Part shown: piece after piece, positions 19,602 to 28,737 of the stretch
Numbering within the stretch: position 1 is the first letter of the stretch
How the letters are laid out: the number at the start of each line of letters is the position of its first letter
Assembly: GCA_943913655.1 (NCBI GenBank)
Contig: CALTZA010000002.1
Coordinates: forward strand, 116,839 to 180,838
Direction: 5' to 3'
DNA from: an uncultured Francisella sp.
GTDB lineage: Bacteria; Pseudomonadota; Gammaproteobacteria; Burkholderiales; Neisseriaceae
Length of the DNA: 64,000 nucleotides
The notes under the pieces: model-generated
The model's database searches: none
Told to the model about the DNA's origin: nothing
Seen by the model: the letters and a program-made list of their open reading frames with translations, nothing else
Position numbers and translations under genes: made by a program

Positions 19602-20780
19602 ATGCGTGCTGCTGTCACTCACTTATGGCGTTTTTTTACATTTTGGTTGCGAAAACTAATGCAATCAGATGTATTTTATGCCTCTGCTACTTTGACACTT
19701 TCTACTTTGACAGCACTTGTACCGACAGTAGCCCTTTTGCTTTACCTATTCAGTCACACGTTAATTTTTGAAAATTATGCTAATCAATTGATGAATTATG
19801 CGGCTTCTCTCCTAGATGGTAATGTCTTTAGTAGTATTTTTAACTACTTACGAACCATCCCCAACAAAATCGGTAACTTATCATTGATTAGTACTGCCGT
19901 TTTGGCTATTAGTGCTATTTCACTGCTAGCAACGGTTGAAGATAGCTTTAATCGAATTTGGCGAGTACGTGAGCCCAGGCGGTTATCATGGCGAATTGTA
20001 ATTTATTTACTAATCGTATTGTTAGGTCCTACGACTTTAGTCACTCTGTCATCTTTATGGACTTTTCAAGTACAGCATTCCCCTGTAGTCCTTTCTTACC
20101 CTCTGTTTGCAGAAATAGGTTATGCTTTATTCACCTTACTTATGTATGCAGCGGTAATTTTTCTGCTTTTTAAATGCATCCCATATCGTTATGTTCCGGC
20201 TAGCAATGCACTACTTGGCGCTTTGATCACTGCGATTATCATCATGATTTACAAACGAGCATTTGTATTTTATGTTGCCCACTTTAACCAATATGAACTA
20301 ATTTATGGCGCTCTTGCTTCTATTCCCTTGTTTATTTTCTATATTTATATTTTATGGTTTACCTTACTAGCTGGTGCAGTACTTACAGAAAGTTTTTCTT
20401 ATTTTCGTTATGGTACATTCATTAAAAAAAATGGAAATATAAATAATTTTGAAGATAGTGTGCGTATTCTGGCCACTTTGTCTCAAGCAGATAAAAAAAA
20501 TTTGCGTATCCAGGAGTTAAGGCAAGCAATCCGTTTAGGTTATAGCACTCTGGGACAACTATTGGAGCAACTTCATATTTTAGGCTATATTGAAAAAAAT
20601 AGTGGACGTTGGTCATTGAAAAAAGCAGAAGACACTATCTGGCTAGATCAATTATGGAATTCTTTGGTAATACCTAATCATCCGCAACGCAGAGATGATT
20701 ATGGGAGAACTTTATATCATCTGCTTGATCCTGCCTTAAACAATTTACACCTTAATCTGCATGACTTTATTCAACAATAG
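19602..20780 (+). CDS. yihY: YihY/BrkB-family inner membrane protein
   Basis: This is a member of the YihY (UPF0761, formerly called RNase BN-like) membrane family of uncertain function. The 392 residues contain about six transmembrane helices, at roughly 30-55, 95-120, 135-155, 170-195, 205-230 and 240-265. Signatures include LLATVEDSFNRIWRV and the ALASIPLFIFYIYILW helix. A cytoplasmic C-terminal domain of about 120 residues with helical winged-helix-like stretches (TLGQLLEQLHILGYIEKN) follows. A 20-bp palindrome lies just upstream. The gene is 21 bp before priA and probably shares a transcript with it. Confidence 0.85.
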   Translation: MRAAVTHLWRFFTFWLRKLMQSDVFYASATLTLSTLTALVPTVALLLYLFSHTLIFENYANQLMNYAASLLDGNVFSSIFNYLRTIPNKIGNLSLISTAVLAISAISLLATVEDSFNRIWRVREPRRLSWRIVIYLLIVLLGPTTLVTLSSLWTFQVQHSPVVLSYPLFAEIGYALFTLLMYAAVIFLLFKCIPYRYVPASNALLGALITAIIIMIYKRAFVFYVAHFNQYELIYGALASIPLFIFYIYILWFTLLAGAVLTESFSYFRYGTFIKKNGNINNFEDSVRILATLSQADKKNLRIQELRQAIRLGYSTLGQLLEQLHILGYIEKNSGRWSLKKAEDTIWLDQLWNSLVIPNHPQRRDDYGRTLYHLLDPALNNLHLNLHDFIQQ

Positions 20781-20801
20781 CTCCTTCTATTTGATTAATT
20801 G

Positions 20802-22961
20802 ATGATGTATTTTGTTGATGTGGCAGTAGACAAACCTCTTTATCAACTGTTTACTTATCGCTCTTCTTATCCTATCGCTGTAGGGAATAGAGTCCTTGTA
20901 CCCTTTGGTAAAAATAAAACCGTGGTCGCAATTGTAGTAAGAATCAATCACCACCCTCAATTACCTGACGACAAAATAAAAAATATCAAACAAGTGCTCG
21001 ATGAAATGCCCTTATTTAATCAAGAATGGATATCACTCATTGAATTTACTGCTAATTACTATCTTTATCCCATTGGCCAAAGTTTTTTTCACGCCCTACC
21101 AGCCCAATTAAAAAAAACAGAGCCTATCACCTTCCCTGCTCCACGTTTTTCTTATCGTTTGAAAAAAAATACTGATATTACTTCGCGTAGCCCCTCTGTA
21201 CTCAAATTAATAAAAGCACTAAGTGGCGATGATTTCATCACGCTAGAAACTGCTTGTACTATTCACCCTCAAGCAAAAAAATATCTTAAACACTATCTTA
21301 AAGAGGGTCTTTTAGAGCAACAAAAAGCTGTTGCCTCTTGGCATTATTACAGGCCTGCACTGCATGCAGAGCAAGAAAAGGCTAGCATGCAAATCATACA
21401 AGCATTAGGTCAATTTCAAGTATTTACTTTATTTGGCGTGACTGGCAGCGGTAAAACTGAAGTATATTTTGAAGCCATTCATAAAGTTTTGTGCCAAGGC
21501 AAACAAATTTTACTACTGCTGCCTTTAATTAATCTCACTCCTCAATTTTTAGCACGCCTATCATCAGCGTTTCCTGGGATTACTTTATCAATATTACATA
21601 GTCATATTGCCCAAGGTAAACGCCTAGATGCCTACATAAAAGCTGCTTCTGGTCATAGTCAAATTATCATTGGCACTCGCTTAGCGGTTTTCACTCCATT
21701 AAAAGACCTGGCCTTGATCATTGTTGATGAAGAACATGAAGAATCATTCAAACAGGAAAATGAATTACGCTATCAAGCACGTGATCTTGCCATTTGGCGT
21801 GCAAAAAAAAATAACTGTCCTATTGTACTGGGCTCTGCCACACCTAGTCTTTCCACTTGGTGGCAAACCAAACGTTTTCATTATCAGTTGTTAGAACTTA
21901 AAAAGAGAGCCCGTCTTAATGCCGTTTTACCAGAAGTAAAACTATTGTCTTTGCGTAATGAAACTCTGCAAGAAGGTTTTAGCACCGCAGTATTAAAACG
22001 CCTAGAGCAACAGTTGCATGAAAAAAAATTAACTTTAATTTATTTGAATCGACGGGGGTTCTCTCCTTGTGTGATTTGTTTTGATTGCGCAAATGTTGTC
22101 ACCTGTCCCCACTGTAGCGCCAAAATGGTATATCACCGAAAAGAAAATTTACTAAAATGCCATCACTGTGCTGCCATGATAACGCCGCCTCGCATCTGCC
22201 CTAGTTGCGGTAGTCAAGAATTAACCGCACTTGGTATAGGGACAGAGCGTATTGAACAATTTCTAACAGAGCGCTTTCCTTCAGCAAGAATTGCTCGGGT
22301 TGATAGTGACAGCATGTCACGCAAGAATGCTTGGACAAATCTATATCAGCGTATCACCGCTAACAGTATCGATCTTTTAATTGGTACACAAATGCTAGCG
22401 AAAGGTCATGACTTTGCCGCACTAAATCTAGTTGTTGTTTTGCAAGCTGATTATTGTTTGTATAGCGCTGATTATCGCGCGAGCGAACGTTTATTTAATG
22501 AGCTGATGCAAGTAGCTGGTCGCGCAGGAAGATCCTGTAACACCGGCGAAGTAATTATCCAAACCAACCTTGCACATCTTCCTTTTTTTTCTCATCTCAT
22601 GGCACATGACTATGTTGGCTTTGCCAAAGCCCAACTCAAAGAGCGGCAAGACCTTGGTTTTCCTCCTTATATGCATCGCATTATTCTGCATGCTAGTCAT
22701 TATCAAGCTGCACGAGCTAAAGCCTTTTTAGAGAAGGTAGCACAGCTTGTTTGTCCTCGCTATCATGTCAAGATATTAGGTCCAGTACCTATGTTGCTAG
22801 AGAAACAGGCAGGCCGATTTCGTTTTGTTCTTTATTTTGAATCAGCAGATCGTCAAGCAGTGCATGAAGCTGCAAAGGAAGCACTACGAAAATTACTTGT
22901 TTTTGCCCCAAATGACCCACTCCTGCGTTGGACAATTGATGTGGATCCCTATGAATCATAG
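20802..22961 (+). CDS. priA: Primosomal protein N' (PriA helicase)
   Basis: PriA restarts stalled replication forks by recognising fork DNA and reloading DnaB. The 3' DNA-binding domain is at the N-terminus (VDVAVDKPLYQLFTYRS). The helicase core has Walker A FGVTGSGKTEVYFEAI and the DEEH box in LIIVDEEHEESFKQ. Zinc-binding cysteines lie between the helicase lobes (CPHCSAKMVYHR, CHHCAAMITPP, CPSCGSQEL). Motif VI is MQVAGRAGR. One oddity is that motif Ia reads LLPLINLTPQ, where most family members have LVPEIGLTPQ. ATG codons at 20802 and 20805 are both possible starts; a TTG lies immediately before them. Confidence 0.95.
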   Translation: MMYFVDVAVDKPLYQLFTYRSSYPIAVGNRVLVPFGKNKTVVAIVVRINHHPQLPDDKIKNIKQVLDEMPLFNQEWISLIEFTANYYLYPIGQSFFHALPAQLKKTEPITFPAPRFSYRLKKNTDITSRSPSVLKLIKALSGDDFITLETACTIHPQAKKYLKHYLKEGLLEQQKAVASWHYYRPALHAEQEKASMQIIQALGQFQVFTLFGVTGSGKTEVYFEAIHKVLCQGKQILLLLPLINLTPQFLARLSSAFPGITLSILHSHIAQGKRLDAYIKAASGHSQIIIGTRLAVFTPLKDLALIIVDEEHEESFKQENELRYQARDLAIWRAKKNNCPIVLGSATPSLSTWWQTKRFHYQLLELKKRARLNAVLPEVKLLSLRNETLQEGFSTAVLKRLEQQLHEKKLTLIYLNRRGFSPCVICFDCANVVTCPHCSAKMVYHRKENLLKCHHCAAMITPPRICPSCGSQELTALGIGTERIEQFLTERFPSARIARVDSDSMSRKNAWTNLYQRITANSIDLLIGTQMLAKGHDFAALNLVVVLQADYCLYSADYRASERLFNELMQVAGRAGRSCNTGEVIIQTNLAHLPFFSHLMAHDYVGFAKAQLKERQDLGFPPYMHRIILHASHYQAARAKAFLEKVAQLVCPRYHVKILGPVPMLLEKQAGRFRFVLYFESADRQAVHEAAKEALRKLLVFAPNDPLLRWTIDVDPYES

Positions 22962-22966
22962 AAAGT

Positions 22967-22975
22967 TGTTATAAT
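22967..22975 (+). promoter_or_regulatory. Extended -10 element before secB
   Basis: TGTTATAAT at 22967-22975 combines an extended TG motif with a perfect TATAAT, 31 bases before the secB ATG. No good -35 was found. It could let secB be expressed independently of priA, which ends at 22961. Confidence 0.45.
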
Positions 22976-23006
22976 CATCCAACCATTTTCACAAGGAATA
23001 GCAATA

Positions 23007-23516
23007 ATGAGTACACAAGAAGCAAAATCTTCAAATATTGAGACTGTACTTGACTCTAGACAAGAGATACAAAGCACACAAGACAAACAAACATTTTCGA
23101 TAGAAAATCTTTATGTTAAAAATCTTTCTTTGGAATCCCCCCGTACACCGCAGGCTTTTTTCGAGAGTCTGCAACCAGAAATCGATATCCAATATAGTAT
23201 TAGTGGACAAAAAATTAAAGATCAAGTCTATGAATGCACAATTAGCACCACTGTGACCACAAAATTAGAAAAGTCCGTGTTATTTCTATGTGAAGCCACC
23301 CAAGGTGGCCTATTTCACATTGAAAATGTGGAAGATGGCGCTATCGACTATCTTATGAATGTGAGTTGTCCAAATATTTTATTCCCTTATCTTCGAGAGC
23401 TTGTATCCGAGTGTATCGTTCGCGCTGGCTTTCCCCCCATCTTCCTGGCTCCTATCAATTTTGAAATTATGTATCATCAGCGCCTAAGCGAAGATAACTT
23501 GCAAGAAGACAAATGA
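23007..23516 (+). CDS. secB: Protein-export chaperone SecB
   Basis: SecB is a cytosolic tetrameric chaperone that keeps precursors unfolded and delivers them to SecA. The conserved block starts at about residue 28 (FSIENLYVKNLSLESPRTP). It runs through the VYECTISTTVTTK-type strands and CEATQGGLFHIENV to the signature LFPYLRELVSECIVRAGFPP. It ends with LAPINFEIMYHQRL. A slightly long polar N-terminal tail is the only deviation. The gene is intact and followed by about 480 bp of non-coding or decayed DNA. Confidence 0.96.
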   Translation: MSTQEAKSSNIETVLDSRQEIQSTQDKQTFSIENLYVKNLSLESPRTPQAFFESLQPEIDIQYSISGQKIKDQVYECTISTTVTTKLEKSVLFLCEATQGGLFHIENVEDGAIDYLMNVSCPNILFPYLRELVSECIVRAGFPPIFLAPINFEIMYHQRLSEDNLQEDK

Positions 23517-23999
23517 AGGAAATTTCATTACTACAGCAGAACTTCTCTGCCCTACAAAATTAATATCTAAGCTGCAAAGTGCTAACAAAGCATAGGCCGT
23601 GAAATTTTAGTGGAGTAATATCTGCAGAGAAAGCAGCTTATAATTTTAAAGAAGGGTAAGCAACTGCCCGTCAATATCAAAGGGCTTTAAATTAAAGGCC
23701 CTACATTGATTAGGTAGGAAAGATTGCAATTTTCATGTGCAAAAGTGTCAATAAAAGATCAAAAAATTAACTATTGAAAACATTTTTAAAGCATCTTGCA
23801 ACCGTACCATTAATGGGAAAGTTGCTTCTTAAATAGACAGAAAAACACCAAACTATCCATCTTGATAAAAATTCAAAATTATCAATGATGCTGAACTAGG
23901 CAAATGGAACCACACAACCCCGCATCTATAAATAGAATTATTTTTGCTTATCATTGTTAAAATTACAGACCGAGAAGATCGTCAATAACTTGTCAGGAT
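23517..23999. other. Region without recognisable genes
   Basis: Both strands have only short interrupted frames here. No RNA gene, repeat or conserved protein fragment was recognised. It lies between secB and the fic pseudogene and is probably decayed DNA. Confidence 0.5.
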
Positions 24000-24950
24000 A
24001 GGTATTTTAAATACAGAGTACATGCATTTCACATAGATTGCTGGCTGGTACGTACCCTAAAACTTTGATACCACGCTCTATGAGCTCGAGGTAATCCGTA
24101 TAGCAGAAGATACAATTGCGTTTTTGACTGTTTGTCCTTTAATAATATCCAATTGTTTTAACCGGCTAAGTGCTTTATTGATAGTTGCGAAAGTAAGATT
24201 TGTTTCTTTCACCGATAAAATGGTACTAGTGATAGAACGCGTTAATAGTATTTGGTAAACTTGCAAAGCAAAAGGCATTGCCTCGCTAGACTACGAATTT
24301 TCTCTTGATCCCGTTGCGATAGCTCGATGAGTTGTTTAATTGTTTTTATTGTTTGGTACGCAGTATTACTGACAGCCTCGCGGCAAAAAAAGTGATCCAA
24401 GTCTCCCAACCGCCGTTTGAACGCACCTTATTTAAGAGCTGGTAGCGACGCTCTCGATACGTTTTGAAATAAAGGCTAAGATAAAGTATCGGTTGATGCA
24501 ATAACTTTAGTCATCGCCCTAAACGACCGTTGCCATTGCCAAAAGGGTAACTTATTTCAAATTACAGTTGTACCAGTACTGCCTTAAGAAGGGGCGAAAT
24601 AACCTGATTACGGAGAGATCGCTCCAGTTACTCATGCACTCTAGAACTTCCCCCCGCCCCGCTGGTGGCGAAACAAAAATTGCCTGGCTAGGGCGGTACC
24701 ACCAATCCAGTTTTGTGTGCGAGGAAACTCTCCTGAAGTCTAGTGACAACCTCGTCCATTGTCCATCAATTCGCCGTGAACTTTTTTCAATAGTCGCAAT
24801 GAAAGTGGCAATCCCTTTTTCAGTAAGTCAAGACCATAATAGAGGGCAGAACGTAACTACTTACTTCCTGCAGACCATCTATCGGAATACCAGGGACCTC
24901 TTTCAATTGATAGAGCAATAAAGATCAGATAAAGAAGACTGAGTACCTTT
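24000..24950 (-). pseudogene. Fic-domain protein pseudogene
   Basis: Fic proteins transfer AMP or other groups to target proteins. Reading leftwards, the fragments come in family order: SGEFPRTQNWIGGT, then a frame-shifted AIFVSPPAG-type stretch. The catalytic loop then reads PFGNGNGRLGR (family HPFxxGNGRxGR) near 24505-24545. PILYLSLYFKTYRERRYQLL, NGGWETWITFF and a C-terminal winged-helix part (NKALSRLKQLDIIKGQTV) ending near 24000 complete it. Stops and frameshifts separate the pieces; for example, a stop follows the catalytic loop directly. The gene was full length before it decayed. Confidence 0.78.
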
Positions 24951-25481
24951 AATCATGGAAGAAAGCACTGCTTCTTTGCGGACATATTATATAAAGAAAA
25001 AGCGGTAGATTAGCCATATTAAGTAGAGACCTTATCTAAAAAGATTTATTGCATATTGCGCTTCTTCAAAATGAATGTGTAATTTTGGTGATCATGCAAT
25101 AGGTAGATGCATTGGCAGCGGTTTTAGAGTAAAGGATTTGGCATTCTCTCCTATCGTTGAGATAGTAATATATCACCTTCTTTAATTTTAGTTTGATTTA
25201 AATATTCTAAAATAATATTAAATACTTCATTAATTTGAAGATATATATGCTCCTTAACTTTCAATAGACTATATTTACAAATCATTTTAACCGATTTTAA
25301 ATAGGCCATTTATCCTAAAATAAGGATCCAGTTTACTTCACTTTAACTGACGCTCCTTAAAATAAAACGAGTGATAACAATCAAAACAATCAGGCCAAAA
25401 AACGTTTTAAATGCCACTGCTATAAAATTTTAATAGCTATTGCACTACTGATGTTGCGCTGTGGCACTTAAAACTATCTCC
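24951..25481. other. Region without recognisable genes
   Basis: This AT-rich spacer lies before mgtE. The only notable open stretch is a 52-codon frame on the minus strand from about 25309 to 25151. It resembles nothing I know, so I do not call it a gene. No repeats or RNA genes were seen. Confidence 0.45.
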
Positions 25482-26822
25482 TTAAAGCAAAGTACCTGAT
25501 AAAATAGCAATAGCAACCAGAAAATAAATTATCAACCCTGTCACATCAACAAGTGTTGCCACTAGCGGTGCTGAAGAAGTGGCGGGATCCAATTTAAGAC
25601 TTTTGAGTAAAAACGGAATCATGGCACCTGAGACTGTCCCCCACAAAGCAATCCCAATTAAGGCTATCGCAACCACTAGTGCCACTAAATCATAGTGTAT
25701 TCCATAATTTTGCCAGCCCAAAGATTGCCAAATACGAACTCTGAAAAAACCTAATATTGCTAAAGTAGCTCCCAGCATCAAACCCATTATAATCTCTCTG
25801 CCCAATACCCATAGCCAATCTTTCAAATGCACTTCCCGCAATGCCAGAGCACGAGTAATTAGGGTAGACGCTTGTGAGCCAGTATTACCCCCGCTAGAAA
25901 TAATTAATGGAATAAACAAAGCCAGCACCAAAGCTTGTTCCAGTTGATGTTGAAAAAACCCCATAGCGCTTGCTGTTAACATTTCGCCAATAAATAACAT
26001 CACCAGCCAACCGGCGCGTTTTCTATACAACTCTAACAAGGAAATAGTCGCATAAGGGGTTTCCAAAGCTTCCATCCCCCCTAATTTTTGGATGTCTTCA
26101 GTGGTCTCTTGGGTAATGACATCTATAATATCATCGATGGTTACAATACCTACTAATACACCTGCTTGGGTGACTACTGGAAGCGCTGCCATATCATATT
26201 TATTAAAAGCTTGTGCCGCTACTTCTTGCGGCATGGTGGTCACCAAAGCTTTAAAACTATAGTCACAGATTTCTTCCACTTTAGTCTGTGGATCTGCCAT
26301 TAAAAAATGCCCTATTGAAACATCATCTAAAAGAACATGATTATCATCTACCACATAAATCATGTTCAAAGTTTCTGCAACTTTGCCATAGCGCTTGATA
26401 TGATCAAAAACACGGGCTACCGTCCAATCCCTTTTAACACGGATATAATAAGGGGTCATCAATCGAGCCACTGAGTCTTCAGGATAGCCCATTAGCTGTA
26501 CAGCCACTTTACGTTGCTTTTCATCCAGTAAATTAATGGTTTCTTTAATTAATGCATCAGGCAATTCCAAAAAAAATTCTGTTCGGTCATCAGGAGCCAT
26601 GGCATTAAGTAAAGCTTTAGTTTCCTCCGTACCCAAGGACTGTAACACTATTTGTTGCTCGTGAGGCTCAAGATAGCTAAATACCTCAATTTTCAGATCT
26701 TTAGGTAAATCAAAGAAGTGATAAAGACGCTCCTGAAGCGATAACTGCATCAATCCTTCTACAATATCACTAGGATGCATCGCGATTAACTTCTCTTTAT
26801 CGTTAAAAATGTTCTGTTGCAT
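25482..26822 (-). CDS. mgtE: Magnesium transporter MgtE
   Basis: MgtE is a Mg2+-gated channel of the inner membrane. The cytosolic N domain comes first (MHPSDIVEGLMQLSLQER, APDDRTEFFLELPD). A pair of CBS domains follows at about 135-255 (MTPYYIRVKRDWTVARVF; AALPVVTQAGVLVGIVTIDD). Five transmembrane helices make up residues 285-446. The pore motif with the conserved PLIISSGGNTGSQASTL is intact, as is the LDPATSSAPLVATLVDVTG segment of the last helices. The 446-residue length is normal. The gene is apparently monocistronic, with an unannotated spacer downstream. Confidence 0.95.
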   Translation of the reverse strand: MQQNIFNDKEKLIAMHPSDIVEGLMQLSLQERLYHFFDLPKDLKIEVFSYLEPHEQQIVLQSLGTEETKALLNAMAPDDRTEFFLELPDALIKETINLLDEKQRKVAVQLMGYPEDSVARLMTPYYIRVKRDWTVARVFDHIKRYGKVAETLNMIYVVDDNHVLLDDVSIGHFLMADPQTKVEEICDYSFKALVTTMPQEVAAQAFNKYDMAALPVVTQAGVLVGIVTIDDIIDVITQETTEDIQKLGGMEALETPYATISLLELYRKRAGWLVMLFIGEMLTASAMGFFQHQLEQALVLALFIPLIISSGGNTGSQASTLITRALALREVHLKDWLWVLGREIIMGLMLGATLAILGFFRVRIWQSLGWQNYGIHYDLVALVVAIALIGIALWGTVSGAMIPFLLKSLKLDPATSSAPLVATLVDVTGLIIYFLVAIAILSGTLL

Positions 26823-26939
26823 GAAGGTAATTTAACTGTATAGGACTAAAAAACTCGACTATTATAACGGCCTAGATCAGCCTTGACTACACTCTCTTTG
26901 ACTCTTCCTAACATCCAATACATAACACTAAAAACGCAC

Positions 26940-26967
26940 TTGCAGCATTATCAATTCTTGCTATAAT
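26940..26967 (+). promoter_or_regulatory. Probable sigma-70 promoter for rplU-rpmA
   Basis: TTGCAG at 26940-26945 and a perfect TATAAT at 26962-26967 are separated by 16 bp. They lie 37 bases before the rplU ATG and fit a housekeeping promoter. A GGGGA ribosome-binding sequence precedes the ATG. Confidence 0.6.
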
Positions 26968-27003
26968 GATCTGTTTAAAACTTAACGGCCTGGGGAATTT
27001 AAG

Positions 27004-27312
27004 ATGTATGCGGTTATAAAAACCGGGGGCAAGCAATACAGTATTGTTTCCGGCGAAAATTTTAAAATAGAACAGATACCAGCAGAGCTTAATAGCCAGA
27101 TCATACTTGATCAAGTGTTATTAATAGCAGACAAAGATAAAGTAACCATTGGTGCTCCTTTTATCAAAGGAGCAGCGGTTAAAGCCACGGTAATTCGTCA
27201 TGGCAAACATGATAAAGTGCGGATCTTTAAGATGAGACGCCGCAAACACTATCAAAAAAGACAGGGACATCGCCAGAATTTTACTGAGATTCGTATCGAC
27301 TCGATTCAATAG
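27004..27312 (+). CDS. rplU: 50S ribosomal protein L21
   Basis: This 102-residue large-subunit protein contacts 23S rRNA. Family hallmarks are MYAVIKTGGKQYSIVSGENF at the start and VRIFKMRRRKHYQKRQGHRQ near the end. The length is standard. It is the first gene of the usual rplU-rpmA pair and is followed by rpmA after 25 bp. It has its own predicted promoter. Confidence 0.98.
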   Translation: MYAVIKTGGKQYSIVSGENFKIEQIPAELNSQIILDQVLLIADKDKVTIGAPFIKGAAVKATVIRHGKHDKVRIFKMRRRKHYQKRQGHRQNFTEIRIDSIQ

Positions 27313-27337
27313 AATTAAATTACTAGGGAGATAAATT

Positions 27338-27604
27338 ATGGCTTCTAAAAAAGCAGGTGGCAGCTCTAAAAATGGTAGAGATTCTGAGGCAAAACGCTTA
27401 GGAGTAAAAATATTTGGCAATCAGTTGATTCCAGCTGGCGCTATTATTGTGCGCCAGCGAGGAACCCGTTTTCACGCTGGTGACAATGTTGGTATGGGGA
27501 AAGATCATACTCTGTTTGCCAAAGTGAATGGATATGTTCAGTTTGTGACCAGAGGCCCGCTTAAACGCAAAACAGTTAATGTCAAGCCTTTAAACGAGGA
27601 ATAA
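27338..27604 (+). CDS. rpmA: 50S ribosomal protein L27
   Basis: This 88-residue large-subunit protein lies near the peptidyl-transferase centre. It opens with MASKKAGGSSKNGRDSEAKR, the family signature, followed by LGVKIFGNQLIPAGAIIVRQ and GTRFHAGDNVGMGKDHTLFA. A ribosome-binding site (AGGGAG) lies in front. It is downstream of rplU in the conserved order. The obgE gene that commonly follows is not here; trpS comes next. Confidence 0.98.
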   Translation: MASKKAGGSSKNGRDSEAKRLGVKIFGNQLIPAGAIIVRQRGTRFHAGDNVGMGKDHTLFAKVNGYVQFVTRGPLKRKTVNVKPLNEE

Positions 27605-27702
27605 TAATTTTAACAGCACTCTTTTAAAGTTCTATACATAATTTGAAAATAGTTCTTGCGTTGTCTAAAGTCTTTATGCTAGGACATAAGATTAAATTGT
27701 GG

Positions 27703-27708
27703 TAGTAT
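27703..27708 (+). promoter_or_regulatory. Possible -10 element immediately before trpS
   Basis: TAGTAT at 27703-27708 is a plausible -10 hexamer placed six bases before the trpS ATG, and no ribosome-binding sequence is seen between them. If used, transcription would begin at or near the A of the ATG and make a leaderless mRNA. This is speculative. Confidence 0.3.
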
Positions 27709-27714
27709 ACCGCT

Positions 27715-28737
27715 ATGCGCACAAGAATACTCACAGGTGTGACTCCCTCTGGTATCCCCCACCTAGGCAATTATGTAGGCGCTATTCGCCCTGCTATCAC
27801 CGCTAGTCAGTCAAAGCAAAACGACTCTTTTTTCTTTCTATCAGACTATCATGCCTTGATCAAATGTAAAAATGCAGCTTTGATTGAGCAATCAACCAAA
27901 GCTGTTGTTGCTGTCTGGCTCGCTGCTGGACTGGATTATGAAAAAGTAACCTTTTATCGGCAATCTGATGTACCAGAAGTATTGGAACTTAACTGGATTT
28001 TAACCACTTGTTGCGCTAAAGGTCTGATGAGCCGTGCCCACGCTTACAAAGCTGCAGTTCAAGAAAATATTGATAAAGGCTTGCCAGTCGCAGAAGAAGA
28101 TCATGCCATTGAAATGGGACTTTATTGTTATCCCATTTTGATGGCAGCTGATATCCTTATGATGAACGCTAATTATGTACCAGTGGGTAAAGACCAGATT
28201 CAGCATATTGAAATGACTCGAGATATTGCTTCTCGCTTCAACCACCGCTATGGCAAGCTTTTTAACCTACCCAAAGCCCGCGTGGATGAGAATATTCCCT
28301 TACTAAATGGTCTAGATGGTCGCAAAATGTCAAAAAGTTATGGCAATACAATTCCTCTTTTTGCACCAGAAGAAAAACTACGTCAAGCCATTATGAAGAT
28401 TGTCACCAATAGTCAAGCCCCAGGTGAACCTAAATTAGCTGAAGACTCCAATTTATATGCTATTTATACTGCTTTTGCTAATCAAAAAGAATGCCAACAG
28501 TTAAAAGAAGATTTATTAGACGGCCTCTCTTGGGGCGAAGCAAAACAACGCGTATTTACAATAATTAACCGGCAGCTATCTCCTAAGCGAGAAATATATC
28601 AGCAACTTTTATCCGCCCCTAAAAAAATGGAAGAAATTTTACAATATGGTGCAGAAAAGGCACGTTACATCGCTAGGCCGTTGCTGCTACAAGTTAAAAA
28701 GGCAGTTGGCCTTTCTCCTGTGGGAATGAGTACATGA
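27715..28737 (+). CDS. trpS: Tryptophanyl-tRNA synthetase
   Basis: TrpRS is a class I aminoacyl-tRNA synthetase that charges tRNA-Trp. The N-terminal TGVTPSGIPHLGNYVGAI holds the HIGH-equivalent PHLGN. The second class signature is GRKMSKSYGNTI. The dimer and substrate regions are also typical (CYPILMAADILMM, PVGKDQIQHIEMTRDIA). The 340-residue length matches the family. It overlaps the next gene by four bases (ATGA). No ribosome-binding site is obvious, and a -10-like hexamer sits directly in front. Confidence 0.96.
   Translation: MRTRILTGVTPSGIPHLGNYVGAIRPAITASQSKQNDSFFFLSDYHALIKCKNAALIEQSTKAVVAVWLAAGLDYEKVTFYRQSDVPEVLELNWILTTCCAKGLMSRAHAYKAAVQENIDKGLPVAEEDHAIEMGLYCYPILMAADILMMNANYVPVGKDQIQHIEMTRDIASRFNHRYGKLFNLPKARVDENIPLLNGLDGRKMSKSYGNTIPLFAPEEKLRQAIMKIVTNSQAPGEPKLAEDSNLYAIYTAFANQKECQQLKEDLLDGLSWGEAKQRVFTIINRQLSPKREIYQQLLSAPKKMEEILQYGAEKARYIARPLLLQVKKAVGLSPVGMST

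Noticed and set aside
24568..24921. 117-codon plus-strand frame
   Set aside because: The opposite strand encodes the N-terminal part of the Fic pseudogene; the plus-strand translation has no recognisable features.
25151..25309. 52-codon minus-strand frame before mgtE
   Set aside because: No ribosome-binding site, no recognisable family and very AT-rich; likely random.
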